Shown here piece after piece: positions 1-10,901 of a DNA stretch of 64,000 nt. The notes below the pieces were generated by a model. The model saw only the letters and a program-made list of their open reading frames with translations, did no database searches and had not been told where the DNA came from. Within the stretch, counting starts at the first letter, position 1. Each line of letters starts with the position of its first letter. The translations under genes and the position numbers were made by a program. Source of the stretch: Clostridia bacterium (lineage in GTDB: Bacteria > Bacillota > Clostridia > Christensenellales > Borkfalkiaceae); the NCBI GenBank assembly GCA_017558825.1, contig JAFYTO010000015.1:1-64000 (forward strand). The letters are read 5' to 3'.

Positions 1-1431
1 ACAGCTAAAACTACTAACATAACTCTTGAGTTAGACGGTGGCGAATATACTGGTGACCTTACGTTTGTTGCTACTTATGGTCAAGCGTTTACTCTTGCAA
101 AACCTACTAAAGTTGGTTATGCGTTTGCTGGCTGGACACTTAACGGTCAAGCTTATGACGTAGATTCTGCTTGGGCTCTTGAAGAAGCTACTGCAACGCT
201 CGTTGCTACTTGGGATGTTAAAACTACTAACATAACTCTTGAGTTAGACGGTGGCGAATATACTGGTGACCTTACGTTTGTTGCTACTTATGGTCAAGCG
301 TTTACTCTTGCAAAACCTACTAAAGTTGGTTTCGTGTTTGGCGGTTGGACGCTTAACGGTCAAGCTTATGACGTAACTTCGGCTTGGGCGCTTGAAGATA
401 AAACGGCAACTTTAACAGCTGTTTGGACGCAAAATCCTACTACAATTACTATTGACGTAAACGGTGGCGATGAACTTCCTGAAAACGAAAGAAGCATATT
501 AGGTGTGTTTGGCGAACAATTAAATCTTCCAACAGTTACAAGAACAGGATATGACCTTGCAGGCTGGAAGCTTGACGGCGAAGATTATGATGCAAAATCT
601 CTTTGGAATAAAGACGGTGGCGAAGCTACTTTAGTTGCTCAATGGAAACTTAAAACAACTCAGGTAACTTTCAACGTAGATGGCGGTAGCGATGTTGACG
701 GCGCTACGTTTAAGTTTGGTGAAGCACCATACGCAAATGCTGAAGACGTTCCTACAACTACTAAAGCAAATCATAATTTTGCAGGCTGGTTACTTAACGG
801 TGAAGAAATTGACCTTACTGCAGCTTGGATGATTGAAGATAAAGCAGTAGAATTAGTTGCTAAGTGGACTGGTGCTAAGATAAACGTAACCATTAAATAT
901 CAAGGTGTTGATATTGAAGATAGCGTTCAAGAAGTAGAATTTGGTTCTTCTTATACACTTATTTCTACTCGCCCTTACCATAAACTTTCTAGATTGGTTG
1001 TAGAAACTACTGGCGAAGAAGTTCCTGTTAGTGGCGACGCTTGGTTATATAGTGAAGATTTAGTTCTTATTGCTGAAACGGTTCTTAAAACGTTCAACGT
1101 TACTGTAAAAGGTTGTTATGGTGAAACGATAGGCACGTTTAGTGTTGAATATGGTCAAGACTTTAGCTTAGATAGTTACAATCCTTCTACAGATGCTATT
1201 TACGTTGAAAAACAAGAAACAATTGACACATACGACCCTGAAACTGGAGAGGTTATTGGAAGCGTTACGTATACAGTTATTAAGGAAATGTTCTTTGACG
1301 GATTTAGAATTGAAGGTACTGAAACTAAGTATAGTATTGAAAATTCAAAGAATTTTGTTTGGAACTATGACGCAGATAGCGAAGACGTAACAATTATTGC
1401 AACATATGAATCTGAAGATATTTGGATTTAA
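1..1431 (+). CDS. InlB B-repeat surface protein (5' end outside window)
   Basis: The reading frame is open from the first base, so the N-terminus and signal peptide lie upstream. At least four units of about 60-70 residues follow each other, each with a beta strand ending GGE/GGD, then GY-F-GW-LNG and a closing W. This is the Listeria-Bacteroides (InlB B) repeat pattern of secreted or surface proteins. The first two units are nearly identical. The last 150 or so residues leave the repeat pattern and end in EDIWI, with no LPXTG motif, membrane anchor or basic tail, so the mode of attachment is not visible; it may be N-terminal. Family knowledge gives adhesion or ligand binding as a general role. 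The specific ligand is unknown. A strong terminator follows directly. Confidence 0.85.
   Translation, partial: TAKTTNITLELDGGEYTGDLTFVATYGQAFTLAKPTKVGYAFAGWTLNGQAYDVDSAWALEEATATLVATWDVKTTNITLELDGGEYTGDLTFVATYGQAFTLAKPTKVGFVFGGWTLNGQAYDVTSAWALEDKTATLTAVWTQNPTTITIDVNGGDELPENERSILGVFGEQLNLPTVTRTGYDLAGWKLDGEDYDAKSLWNKDGGEATLVAQWKLKTTQVTFNVDGGSDVDGATFKFGEAPYANAEDVPTTTKANHNFAGWLLNGEEIDLTAAWMIEDKAVELVAKWTGAKINVTIKYQGVDIEDSVQEVEFGSSYTLISTRPYHKLSRLVVETTGEEVPVSGDAWLYSEDLVLIAETVLKTFNVTVKGCYGETIGTFSVEYGQDFSLDSYNPSTDAIYVEKQETIDTYDPETGEVIGSVTYTVIKEMFFDGFRIEGTETKYSIENSKNFVWNYDADSEDVTIIATYESEDIWI
7..331 (+). repeat. Exact tandem repeat inside the InlB-repeat gene
   Basis: Bases 7-118 and 220-331 are identical (112 bp, period 213 bp = 71 codons), and the rest of the two units is closely similar. 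Exact identity at DNA level indicates a recent duplication or gene conversion. The in-frame period means copy number can change without breaking the gene. Confidence 0.9.
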
Positions 1432-1446
1432 AATTTAATTAAAGTA

Positions 1447-1478
1447 AAAGCGCATGGCAAAAGGCCGTGCGCTTTTTT
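1447..1478 (+). terminator. Rho-independent terminator
   Basis: A 12-bp stem (AAAGCGCATGGC with GCCGTGCGCTTT, one G-U pair), 5-nt loop and T-run follow the stop codon of the repeat protein. Confidence 0.92.
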
Positions 1479-1629
1479 ATTTTTAAAGCAAAAATTACAA
1501 TTTTTTTAAAATTATATAAATATAATTTAAAAAAGCGTAAAAATTTAACTTGATTTTTACCATTGTATGATAAATTATAATAGTAATAAAAAAAATGGCG
1601 AATTTTGCCGTAAATACAAAAGGTGAATT

Positions 1630-3264
1630 ATGGGTAATTATACTGTTGACGGTAAAGTGTTTAAAAGCATGCTTTTAAGCGGTGCTGGAGCTTTACAAAA
1701 CAACGCTCAAATAGTAAATGATTTAAACGTTTTTCCCGTTCCAGATGGAGATACGGGCGTAAATATGTTAAAAACTTTAAAGGGTGGAGTTCAAGCGTTT
1801 TTATCTAATGAAAGTGATTTTATTGGAGAAATTGCGTGTGACTTTGCTAGCGGTGCCGTCATGGGCGCAAGAGGAAATTCCGGCGTTATATTGTCGCAAA
1901 TTATAAAGGGCATTCAAAAGGGATTAGAAGGTCTTAAAGTGGCTAGTCCATTAGACCTTGCAGTAGCATATCAAAAAGGCGTAGAATACGCTTATTCAGC
2001 TGTTGAAAAACCTGTTGAAGGTACTTTGTTAACAGTATTTAGAGAGGCTACTGAATATGCTTCTAATAACGTTAACGGAAATTCTACTATTGAAGATTTT
2101 TACACTTTACACCTTAAGCAAGCACGCAAGTCGTTACAAGAAACAAAAGAAATTTTACCTGTTTTAAAAGAGGCGGGCGTTGTTGATAGTGGTGGTGCTG
2201 GTTACGTTTACGTTGTAGAAGGAATGCTCAAAGCACTTGTTGGAGAAGAGTTGGCGGTTTCTTTTGATGAAGAAGTTAGTGAAAGTAATGCCGTTGATTT
2301 TTCATTATTCACTAGTGATAGCGAAATGGTTTACGGCTACTGTACAGAGTTTATTTTAAGGCTTCAAAATAAAAAAGTTGACGTTGACGGTTTTGACGTT
2401 GCCTTAATAAAAGATTACCTTAAATCTATTGGGGGCGACTCTATAGTTATATATAAGGAAAAGGACGCGGTTAAAGTTCACGTTCACACTTTAACTCCAG
2501 GATTAGTTATAAACGAGTGTCAAAAGTACGGTGAATTTTTAACTTTAAAAATAGAAAATATGACCGTTCAACACTCTGGTGTAGAGGAGAAAAAGGCTCC
2601 TCGCAAAAAACTGGCAGTTGTTGCAGTTGCTAGTGGAGACGGTATAACTGAATTATTTAAAGAACTTGGAGCAGACGAGGTTGTTGACGGCGGTCAAACT
2701 TCAAATCCGTCAGCAGGAGATTTTATTACTGCTTTTGATAAAGTTAATGCTGACAATATTATTGTTTTGCCTAACAATTCAAACGTTTTACTTGCTAGCA
2801 AACAAGCCAAGGAAATGTATGCTAATTCAAACGTTTACGTTGTTCCTACAAAAACAATTCAACAAGGCTACGTTGCGCTCTCAGTAATAAACACTGCTAT
2901 GGACGATATTGACGACCAAATTTCCGACATAGAAGGCGCTATAAAAGACGTTTCTAGCATTGAGGTTACGTACGCTGTAAGAAACGCTACTTTAGATGGT
3001 TTAACCGTTCAAAAGGGCGAATTTATGGCTATATGTGACGGTCATTTAACAGCAGTTAATGCAAATGCTGTTGACACTGCTATTGATGCTCTTAAAGTGG
3101 TTGATGAAGACAAAGAAATTATTACCGTATTTTACGGTAAAGATTTAGATGAAGAAGAAAGGCAAAGGTTTGAAGAGGTTTTTGAAGAAACTTTTCCTGA
3201 CTTTGAATTATCTGTTTACGACGGTGGGCAAGCAGTTTACAGTTTGCTTATTTCAGTAGAATAA
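1630..3264 (+). CDS. fakA: Fatty acid kinase FakA (DhaL/DegV-fold, YloV-like)
   Basis: A 544-residue protein of the DAK2/DhaL family. FakA phosphorylates a fatty acid held by a DegV-family carrier (FakB), feeding exogenous fatty acid into phospholipid synthesis. The N-terminal nucleotide/Mg domain shows VPDGDTGVNM (37-46), whose two Asp residues coordinate metal, and GARGNSGVILSQ near residue 80. The C-terminal part from about 330 is the DegV-like region usual in this family, and the length is normal. The start has a good site (AGGTGA, about 5 nt before ATG). The next gene, 21 bp downstream, is a DegV protein, which fits a FakA-FakB operon. A TATAAT sits at 1576-1581, but its best -35 (TTGATT, 1550-1555) is 20 bp away, so the promoter is uncertain. 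Confidence 0.93.
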   Translation: MGNYTVDGKVFKSMLLSGAGALQNNAQIVNDLNVFPVPDGDTGVNMLKTLKGGVQAFLSNESDFIGEIACDFASGAVMGARGNSGVILSQIIKGIQKGLEGLKVASPLDLAVAYQKGVEYAYSAVEKPVEGTLLTVFREATEYASNNVNGNSTIEDFYTLHLKQARKSLQETKEILPVLKEAGVVDSGGAGYVYVVEGMLKALVGEELAVSFDEEVSESNAVDFSLFTSDSEMVYGYCTEFILRLQNKKVDVDGFDVALIKDYLKSIGGDSIVIYKEKDAVKVHVHTLTPGLVINECQKYGEFLTLKIENMTVQHSGVEEKKAPRKKLAVVAVASGDGITELFKELGADEVVDGGQTSNPSAGDFITAFDKVNADNIIVLPNNSNVLLASKQAKEMYANSNVYVVPTKTIQQGYVALSVINTAMDDIDDQISDIEGAIKDVSSIEVTYAVRNATLDGLTVQKGEFMAICDGHLTAVNANAVDTAIDALKVVDEDKEIITVFYGKDLDEEERQRFEEVFEETFPDFELSVYDGGQAVYSLLISVE

Positions 3265-3285
3265 AATTATATTAAGGAGAATATT

Positions 3286-4188
3286 ATGAGTAATAAAAGA
3301 TTGGTAGCTTGTACGTCAACAGGCTGTATTGAATACGCTCCAGAGCGTTATAGAAAATATGATATTGATTTTATTAGAGTACACATTTTGTTTGAAGGTA
3401 AAGAATATATTGAGGGTTTAGATTTTGACGCTGAAGCTTTTTATAAAAAATTAGAAACGTTAAAAGACCCTAAAAATAATCTTCCTAGAACTGCAATGCC
3501 TACAATTGAAGAATTACACACGTTTTTCAAAAGCGTAATTGAAAGGGGTTACGATGAGGTTTTAATTATAGCAATAAGCTCTGCTCTTGGTGGAACTTAT
3601 AACCTTATAAGGCTTGTTTCTAAGGAGTATGAAGATAAGCTTAAAATAAACGTAATAGACTCTAAAATTACTTGTTTTGGCGAAGGTTTACTTGCTATTA
3701 AAGCTGCTGAACTTTTTGAGCAAGGCGTTCCTACAGAAACTGTTTTAAAAGAAATTAAATGGTGTATGGAAAGGCAAGAGTTTTTAGGTATTGACGGTAG
3801 GCTTGATTATTTAATTTATAACGGCAGGCTTAAGGGCGGTAAAGCTTTAATGGGCAAAATGCTTAATATTTGCCCTGTAATTCACTTTAGTAGAGAAGGT
3901 GAAATAGTTTCTATTGCAAGCGTTAGAACGCAAAAGAAAGCGCTTAAAAAGACTTGTGAAACGCTTTTAGAAATTATAGGCGATAGAAAGAGTGAAGACT
4001 ATATTTTATTCCATATTTACACGGGCGATAGCGTTTTAAAAGAGCTTGTTGAAATTGAAAAAGAATACGGAATACAAACCAATCATGAAAAGGTTATTAT
4101 GTCGCCTGTAAGCGGTTGCCATAACGGGCCTTGGCTTGCTGGTTACGGATACTTGCCAATAAGAAGAGAAGATGAAGAATTGGAATAA
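3286..4188 (+). CDS. degV: DegV family fatty-acid-binding protein (FakB-like)
   Basis: A 300-residue DegV-fold protein. It shows TSTGC at residues 10-14 (fatty-acid carboxylate site), a TAMPT motif, ISSALGGTYN near 95, the LDYL-NGRLKGG-KMLNICPVI block near 190 and HNGPWLAGYG near the C-terminus; all are recognised DegV landmarks. In the known pathway FakB presents a bound fatty acid to FakA and carries the acyl-phosphate to PlsX/PlsY. The strong AAGGAGA site and position right after fakA support co-transcription. Acyl-chain specificity cannot be read from sequence. Confidence 0.92.
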   Translation: MSNKRLVACTSTGCIEYAPERYRKYDIDFIRVHILFEGKEYIEGLDFDAEAFYKKLETLKDPKNNLPRTAMPTIEELHTFFKSVIERGYDEVLIIAISSALGGTYNLIRLVSKEYEDKLKINVIDSKITCFGEGLLAIKAAELFEQGVPTETVLKEIKWCMERQEFLGIDGRLDYLIYNGRLKGGKALMGKMLNICPVIHFSREGEIVSIASVRTQKKALKKTCETLLEIIGDRKSEDYILFHIYTGDSVLKELVEIEKEYGIQTNHEKVIMSPVSGCHNGPWLAGYGYLPIRREDEELE

Positions 4189-4194
4189 AATTAT

Positions 4195-5313
4195 ATGGTA
4201 GAAATTATAGAAGTTAAAACTAAAAAAGATATAAAAGAATTTATAGATTTTCCGCTTCAATTATACAAAAATAACCCTTACTTTGTTCCGCCTTTATACG
4301 ATGATGAAAAATCTATTTTTACCGATAAAAACGTATATTTTAAAACTTGCGTTTCCAAGTTTTTCTTGGCTAAAAAAGACGGCAAGGTTGTTGGCAGAAT
4401 ACAAGGTATAATTCAAAAACAATATAACGAAATTCACAATGAAAAGCGCTTGCGCTTTACCCGTTTTGATGCAATTGACGACCAAGAAGTTGCCACCGCT
4501 CTTTTTAACGCGCTTGAAACTTTTGGTAAAGAACAAGGTATGGACACGTTTTGCGGTCCGCTTGGTTATAGCGATTTAGAGCGTGAGGGTTTGCTTATTG
4601 AGGGTTTTAACGAACTTTCTACTTTTGAAGAGCAATATAACTACGAATACTATGCGCGCTTAATTGAAAATTGCGGTTTTAAAAAGGAAGTGGACTGGGT
4701 AGAGTATAAACTCTATTTAAAAAAGGAAAGAGACGAGAGAATAGCAAAAATTGCTGAAAAGGCACTTAAAATAAACAAACTTAAAAGAGTTGAAGGGCTT
4801 TCAACAAGTCAAATTATTAAAAAATATGCAGACGGTATTTTTAAGTGTTTAGACGAGTGTTATAAAGAACTATACGGCACTGTTCCTTTTACAGAGGAAA
4901 TGAAAAAGCAAATTCTTTCACAGTTTAAACTTTTAATTAACAGTAAGTATATTGCCGTTATAGTTGATGAAAACGATGAGGTTGCATATTTTGGCCTTGG
5001 AATGCCAAGTATAGCAAAAGCCGTTCAAAAAAGTGGCGGAAAGCTTACTTTGCCTACTATTTTTAGAATTTTAAAAGCTGTAAAAAATCCTAAAATATTA
5101 GACCTTGCGCTAGTTGGCGTTATGCCTAAATATCGTTCTATGGGCGTAAATGCGGTTGGTCTTGCCGCTTTAATAGAAATGATGCAAAATTCAAACATTG
5201 AATACTGCGAAACTAACTTAAATTTAGAAACGAACGATAAGGTTCAAGCACAATGGAAACGCTTTGATGCGGTTAATCACAAGCGTAGGCGTTCTTATGT
5301 AAAAACAATATAA
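4195..5313 (+). CDS. GNAT-fold acetyltransferase-like protein
   Basis: A 372-residue protein that starts 6 bp after degV, so it is probably translated from the same mRNA; only a weak GGA is visible upstream of the ATG. The N-terminal half looks like the conserved clostridial acetyltransferase-like proteins: a PLQLYKNNPYFVPPLYDDE opening, VGRIQGII as a core strand, then GPLGYSDLEREG. A second GNAT-like half near 270-350 includes LDLALVGVMPKYRSMGVNA. Substrate is unknown. It closes the fak operon and is followed by a strong terminator; a link to lipid metabolism is only inferred from position. Confidence 0.7.
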   Translation: MVEIIEVKTKKDIKEFIDFPLQLYKNNPYFVPPLYDDEKSIFTDKNVYFKTCVSKFFLAKKDGKVVGRIQGIIQKQYNEIHNEKRLRFTRFDAIDDQEVATALFNALETFGKEQGMDTFCGPLGYSDLEREGLLIEGFNELSTFEEQYNYEYYARLIENCGFKKEVDWVEYKLYLKKERDERIAKIAEKALKINKLKRVEGLSTSQIIKKYADGIFKCLDECYKELYGTVPFTEEMKKQILSQFKLLINSKYIAVIVDENDEVAYFGLGMPSIAKAVQKSGGKLTLPTIFRILKAVKNPKILDLALVGVMPKYRSMGVNAVGLAALIEMMQNSNIEYCETNLNLETNDKVQAQWKRFDAVNHKRRRSYVKTI

Positions 5314-5342
5314 AAAAGTGTGGCAAACCGCCACACTTTTTT
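5312..5342 (+). terminator. Rho-independent terminator
   Basis: A GTGTGGC/GCCACAC stem extended by A/T pairs, a 5-nt loop and six T residues immediately after the stop codon. Confidence 0.92.
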
Positions 5343-5365
5343 GGTTTTTTAAAACGTTTTAGTGG

Positions 5366-5394
5366 TTGACTTAATCTAATATATGAATTATAAT
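5366..5394 (+). promoter_or_regulatory. Promoter of the ruvC operon
   Basis: TTGACT (5366-5371), 17 bp, TATAAT (5389-5394), 31 bp before the ruvC start codon. It lies between the upstream terminator and the operon, so it should drive ruvCAB-queA-tgt. Confidence 0.85.
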
Positions 5395-5425
5395 ATATTA
5401 TATAATTATAATAGGGGGAGTGTTT

Positions 5426-5920
5426 ATGCGTATTCTAGGCATAGACCCTGGTCTTGCTACTGTAGGCTGGGGAGTTATAGATGTTATAAATGGAAAGCCA
5501 AAAGCTGTTGCTTACGGCGTAATTTTAACACCGAAAGAAAAAAAACTTCCCGAAAGGCTTTTAATTATTGAAGAAGATTTAAAAACGTTAATTGCAAAGT
5601 TTAATCCCGATGAAATTGCGCTTGAAGAATTATTCTTTAACAATAACGCAACAACCGCAATAAACGTTTCACACGCAAGGGGCGTAATACTTTTAACTTG
5701 CACTAAGGCATGTAAAAGTCTTTACGAATATACACCGCTCCAAATAAAACAAGCGCTTACGGGTTACGGCAGGGCGGAAAAGAAACAAATTCAAGAAATG
5801 ACGCGCACTTTTTTAAACCTTGCTAAAATTCCAAAGCCAGATGACGCTGCAGATGCGTTAGCGGTTGCGCTCACTCACTCTCAAACAAACAGATTAAGCA
5901 GTTCATTTGCTATAAAATAG
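5426..5920 (+). CDS. ruvC: Holliday junction resolvase RuvC
   Basis: RuvC cuts Holliday junctions in recombination repair, acting with RuvAB. The 164-residue protein has the RNase-H-like catalytic acids: D7 in RILGIDPG, E67-E68 in IALEEL and D140/D143 in PDDAADALA. I choose ATG at 5426 because AGGGGGAG ends 5 nt before it and the family begins MRILGIDPG; an in-frame GTG at 5420 would overlap that site. First gene of ruvCAB-queA-tgt, 7 bp from ruvA. Confidence 0.96.
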   Translation: MRILGIDPGLATVGWGVIDVINGKPKAVAYGVILTPKEKKLPERLLIIEEDLKTLIAKFNPDEIALEELFFNNNATTAINVSHARGVILLTCTKACKSLYEYTPLQIKQALTGYGRAEKKQIQEMTRTFLNLAKIPKPDDAADALAVALTHSQTNRLSSSFAIK

Positions 5921-5927
5921 GAGTAAT

Positions 5928-6524
5928 ATGATAGGTTATTTAAACGGAAACGTAATAAGCCAAAATAACGGCGTAATAATTTTAGAAACGGGCGGAGTAG
6001 GCTTTGAAGTTACTTGCTCTGCATCGGCTTTTACTGTACTTTCATTAGAAAAGAAAGGCGGAATTTATACGTATATGCACGTTAAGGAAGATGCTATTAG
6101 TTTATATGGCTTTATTTCACAAGAAGAAAAGAGTATGTTTTTAAAACTCATTTCCGTTTCAGGCGTAGGACCTAAAATGGGTATTCTTATACTTTCGGCT
6201 ATGCCTCTTAAAGACTTGGCTTACATCATTGCTTCAAGTGACGTTAAAGGGCTTTCTGCCGTTAAAGGTTTAGGTAAAAAGACTGCGGAACGCATTATTT
6301 TAGAACTTCGTGAAAATATTTCTTCATTAGACCTTCCAGAAGGTACTAAATCATCTAAAAAACAAAGCGAGCCTACAAGCCCGCTTGATGAAGACGGCGT
6401 TATTGCGCTTATGAGTTTAGGTTTTAGCCGTCAAGACAGTAAAAAGGCGGTTGAAGAAGCTAAATTGCGTGGGGCGGATACTATTGAAAGCATTATTACA
6501 ATAGCGCTTCAAACTATTAAATAA
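5928..6524 (+). CDS. ruvA: Holliday junction branch migration protein RuvA
   Basis: RuvA binds the four-way junction and loads RuvB. At 198 residues it is of standard length: an N-terminal OB-fold (MIGYLNGNVI onward), two helix-hairpin-helix motifs (VSGVGPKMG and VKGLGKKTAERI) and a C-terminal RuvB-contact domain after a flexible linker near 145-155. GGAG precedes the ATG by a few bases. Confidence 0.97.
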   Translation: MIGYLNGNVISQNNGVIILETGGVGFEVTCSASAFTVLSLEKKGGIYTYMHVKEDAISLYGFISQEEKSMFLKLISVSGVGPKMGILILSAMPLKDLAYIIASSDVKGLSAVKGLGKKTAERIILELRENISSLDLPEGTKSSKKQSEPTSPLDEDGVIALMSLGFSRQDSKKAVEEAKLRGADTIESIITIALQTIK

Positions 6525-6533
6525 AGGTGAGTT

Positions 6534-7592
6534 ATGATAGACGAACAAGATATTTTTGGCGTAGAAAACGAACGAGTTTTAGACGTTGAAAAAACTAGCT
6601 ATGATGAAGTTGAAAATATATTAAGACCAAAATCAATGGAAGGTTATGTTGGTCAAGAAAAGGTTAAAGACAACTTAGTTGTCTTTATGAAATCTGCTAA
6701 AATGCGCGGAGAGGCGCTTGACCACGTTTTACTTTACGGCCCTCCAGGTCTTGGTAAAACTACACTTGCACACATTATTGCAAGTGAAATGGGTTCGCAA
6801 ATTAAAGTGACTAGTGGTCCGTCAATAGAAAAAGCGGGCGATTTAGCTGCAATTTTAACCAATTTAAACGATGGTGACGTGCTTTTTATTGACGAAATTC
6901 ATAGGCTTAATCACAACATTGAAGAAATTTTATATCCTGCAATGGAAGACTTTTCCCTTGATTTTATCATAGGAAAAGGTCCGTCAGCAAGAAGCGTTCA
7001 AATACCACTTAAAAAGTTTACTTTAATAGGTGCAACTACAAAAGCGGGAATGCTTTCTTCTCCGCTTAGGGACCGCTTTGGCGTTCTTTTGCGTTTAGAA
7101 CTTTATTCAACTGATGAACTTAAAGAAATAGCGTGCCGTTCTTCAAAAACTTTAGGTATAGATATTGAAGATGATGCCGCCAAAGAAATTGCTATGCGTA
7201 GCCGTGGAACGCCTAGAATTGTAAATAGATTATTAAAGCGCGTGCGTGACTTTTCGTTTGTATTAGGACACAATTCAATACTTTTAGATGATGCCAAATT
7301 AGCCCTTTCACGCTTAGAAATAGATGAATTAGGGCTTGATAGCATTGATAGAGCACTTTTAAAATCTATGATAGAAAAGTTTAACGGCGGTCCTGTTGGG
7401 CTTGAAACTTTAGCCGCAACTATTAATGAAGACGTTACTACTTTAGAAGACGTTTACGAGCCGTATTTATTACAACTTGGCTTTATTTCGCGTACTAATC
7501 GCGGTAGAGTTTGCACTAAAAAAGCCTACGAGCATTTAAATATTAAATGCCCTCATTTAGATATTCAAACGTCAATTTTTGATGAAAACTAA
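6534..7592 (+). CDS. ruvB: Holliday junction branch migration helicase RuvB
   Basis: AAA+ motor of the RuvABC resolvasome, 352 residues. Walker A is GPPGLGKTT (69-77), Walker [10 protein letters not shown] (near 118-124), with sensor and arginine-finger region SSPLRDRFG, then the C-terminal winged-helix domain ending [12 protein letters not shown]. The ATG follows AAAGGTGAG. Transcription is inferred to continue from the ruvC promoter, as only 9 bp separate it from ruvA. Confidence 0.98.
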   Translation: MIDEQDIFGVENERVLDVEKTSYDEVENILRPKSMEGYVGQEKVKDNLVVFMKSAKMRGEALDHVLLYGPPGLGKTTLAHIIASEMGSQIKVTSGPSIEKAGDLAAILTNLNDGDVLFIDEIHRLNHNIEEILYPAMEDFSLDFIIGKGPSARSVQIPLKKFTLIGATTKAGMLSSPLRDRFGVLLRLELYSTDELKEIACRSSKTLGIDIEDDAAKEIAMRSRGTPRIVNRLLKRVRDFSFVLGHNSILLDDAKLALSRLEIDELGLDSIDRALLKSMIEKFNGGPVGLETLAATINEDVTTLEDVYEPYLLQLGFISRTNRGRVCTKKAYEHLNIKCPHLDIQTSIFDEN

Positions 7593-7594
7593 TT

Positions 7595-9767
<2,173 letters not shown>

Positions 9768-9800
9768 GGCGTAAAAATTCAATATAAATTAGAATAACAC

Positions 9801-9829
9801 TTGCAAAATTGCTTAAAAAATAGTATATT
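9801..9829 (+). promoter_or_regulatory. Promoter of yajC
   Basis: TTGCAA (9801-9806), 17 bp, TATATT (9824-9829), 22 bp before yajC. Confidence 0.75.
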
Positions 9830-9851
9830 ATAGAAAAAGGAGAATTTAACT

Positions 9852-10223
9852 ATGTATTTATTTAATTTACTTGCAGGAGACAAGCAAAGCAACCTTGGAA
9901 CTTATATCTTTTTGGGCGTAATTGTTGTTTTATTTGTTGTAATGATGGTATTTAACTCTAAACAACGCAAAAAACAAATGGCAGAAGACCAAAAGAGAAA
10001 AGATAGTTTATGCAAAGGCACTAAGGTTATAACAATTGGTGGCATAGTTGGAACGGTTGTTTCAGTTGACCACGAAGCATCAACTTTTGTTTTAGCTACA
10101 GGAAATGCAGAACTTGTTTTTGACAAGCGCGCAATTTACCAAATGACTTTACCTGAAAAGGTAGAAAAACAAAAGGAAGTTAAAGAAGATCAACCTAAGG
10201 AAAAGGCTGAAGAAGCTAAATAA
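9852..10223 (+). CDS. yajC: Preprotein translocase subunit YajC
   Basis: YajC associates with SecDF. The 123-residue protein has one membrane helix (about residues 17-35, ending MMVFNSKQRKKQ) and a cytosolic domain with GTKVITIGGIVGTVVSVD, typical of the family, then a highly charged Lys/Glu tail. A GGAG site precedes the ATG. It lies upstream of secDF, the usual clostridial order tgt-yajC-secDF. Confidence 0.94.
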   Translation: MYLFNLLAGDKQSNLGTYIFLGVIVVLFVVMMVFNSKQRKKQMAEDQKRKDSLCKGTKVITIGGIVGTVVSVDHEASTFVLATGNAELVFDKRAIYQMTLPEKVEKQKEVKEDQPKEKAEEAK

Positions 10224-10249
10224 TAAAAATTAAATAGTAATTAAAATAA

Positions 10250-10289
10250 AAACCTTTGCATAATTTATAATACTGTGCAGAGGTTTTTT
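10250..10289 (+). terminator. Terminator-like hairpin containing the next gene's ribosome binding site
   Basis: AAACCTTTGCA pairs with TGCAGAGGTTT across a 15-nt loop and is followed by a T-run. The right arm holds AGAGG, the only plausible Shine-Dalgarno for the gene starting at 10293. The element could end yajC transcripts and also mask translation of read-through RNA. Confidence 0.7.
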
Positions 10290-10292
10290 ATT

Positions 10293-10661
10293 ATGTTTGA
10301 AAGTAAAAACGTGTTTATATCTCTATTAAAAGCCGTGGTAATTGCATTGTTATTTTCTTTAATTGGCGTGTTAGTTTTTGCACTAATAATAAGCGTTTGT
10401 TCTCTTGATGATTTAGTTATAAAACCAGTCAATTATTTAATAAAATGTCTATCGGTTTTCTTGGGATGTTTTATGTCGGTTAAAGGCGAAAAAGGCTTAA
10501 TAAAAGGTGCTTTTTTTGGTGCAGTGATATCTATAATTTGCTATGTGGTATTTTCCTTAATATCAGGCTCGTTTGTATTTAACGTAGCTTTAGTTTGGGA
10601 AATTTTGCTTGGAGTTGCAATAGGTGCGGTTGCAGGAGTTATAGCTGTAAATAAAAAATAA
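10293..10661 (+). CDS. Four-helix membrane protein, TIGR04086 (YrzE)-like
   Basis: A 122-residue, very hydrophobic protein with about four membrane helices (near 10-32, 43-59, 67-88 and 95-117) and a Gly/Ala-rich last helix. The pattern and position between yajC and secDF match the TIGR04086 family of clostridial membrane proteins, whose function is unknown. I choose ATG at 10293, 9 nt after AGAGG; an in-frame GTG at 10275 would place the start inside the hairpin loop. Family assignment is by resemblance and context. Confidence 0.75.
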   Translation: MFESKNVFISLLKAVVIALLFSLIGVLVFALIISVCSLDDLVIKPVNYLIKCLSVFLGCFMSVKGEKGLIKGAFFGAVISIICYVVFSLISGSFVFNVALVWEILLGVAIGAVAGVIAVNKK

Positions 10662-10700
10662 TTTTTGCAAAAACATACTACGCTTAACTGAATAATTATA

Positions 10701-10739
10701 AATAAAAGAGTGCAAATTTAGCGTTTGCGCTTTTATTTT
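10701..10739 (+). terminator. Probable terminator
   Basis: AATAAAAG-GTGCAAA pairs imperfectly with TTTGCGCTTTTATT around a short loop, ending in TTTTATTTT. It lies in the 240-bp gap before secD and upstream of the secD promoter. Confidence 0.6.
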
Positions 10740-10802
10740 GCCGTTTTTTGTTAAATTTATATATAAATATATAAAAAGTATTAGTAAAAATGAAAAATTT
10801 TA

Positions 10803-10831
10803 TTGACTTAATTAAGTTTTACATTTATAAT
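10803..10831 (+). promoter_or_regulatory. Promoter of secDF
   Basis: TTGACT (10803-10808), 17 bp, TATAAT (10826-10831), leaving a leader of about 65 nt before secD. The rest of the 240-bp gap is AT-rich without other recognisable elements. Confidence 0.85.
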
Positions 10832-10901
10832 AAAAAAGTATATATGTATTATGAAGTATAATGCTTAATTTTACTTCTATGCTACTTATGGGAGGCAGTA
10901 A

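Noticed and set aside
1550..1581. Firm promoter call for fakA
   Set aside because: TTGATT and TATAAT are 20 bp apart, while the other promoters here have 17 bp, so it is recorded only as uncertain in the fakA entry.
5420..5425. GTG start for ruvC
   Set aside because: It would overlap the AGGGGGAG ribosome site. The ATG at 5426 gives the canonical MRILGIDPG.
10662..10901. Riboswitch or T-box in the gap before secD
   Set aside because: Only a terminator-like hairpin and a sigma-A promoter are visible. The leader is short and AT-rich, with no conserved core I recognise.
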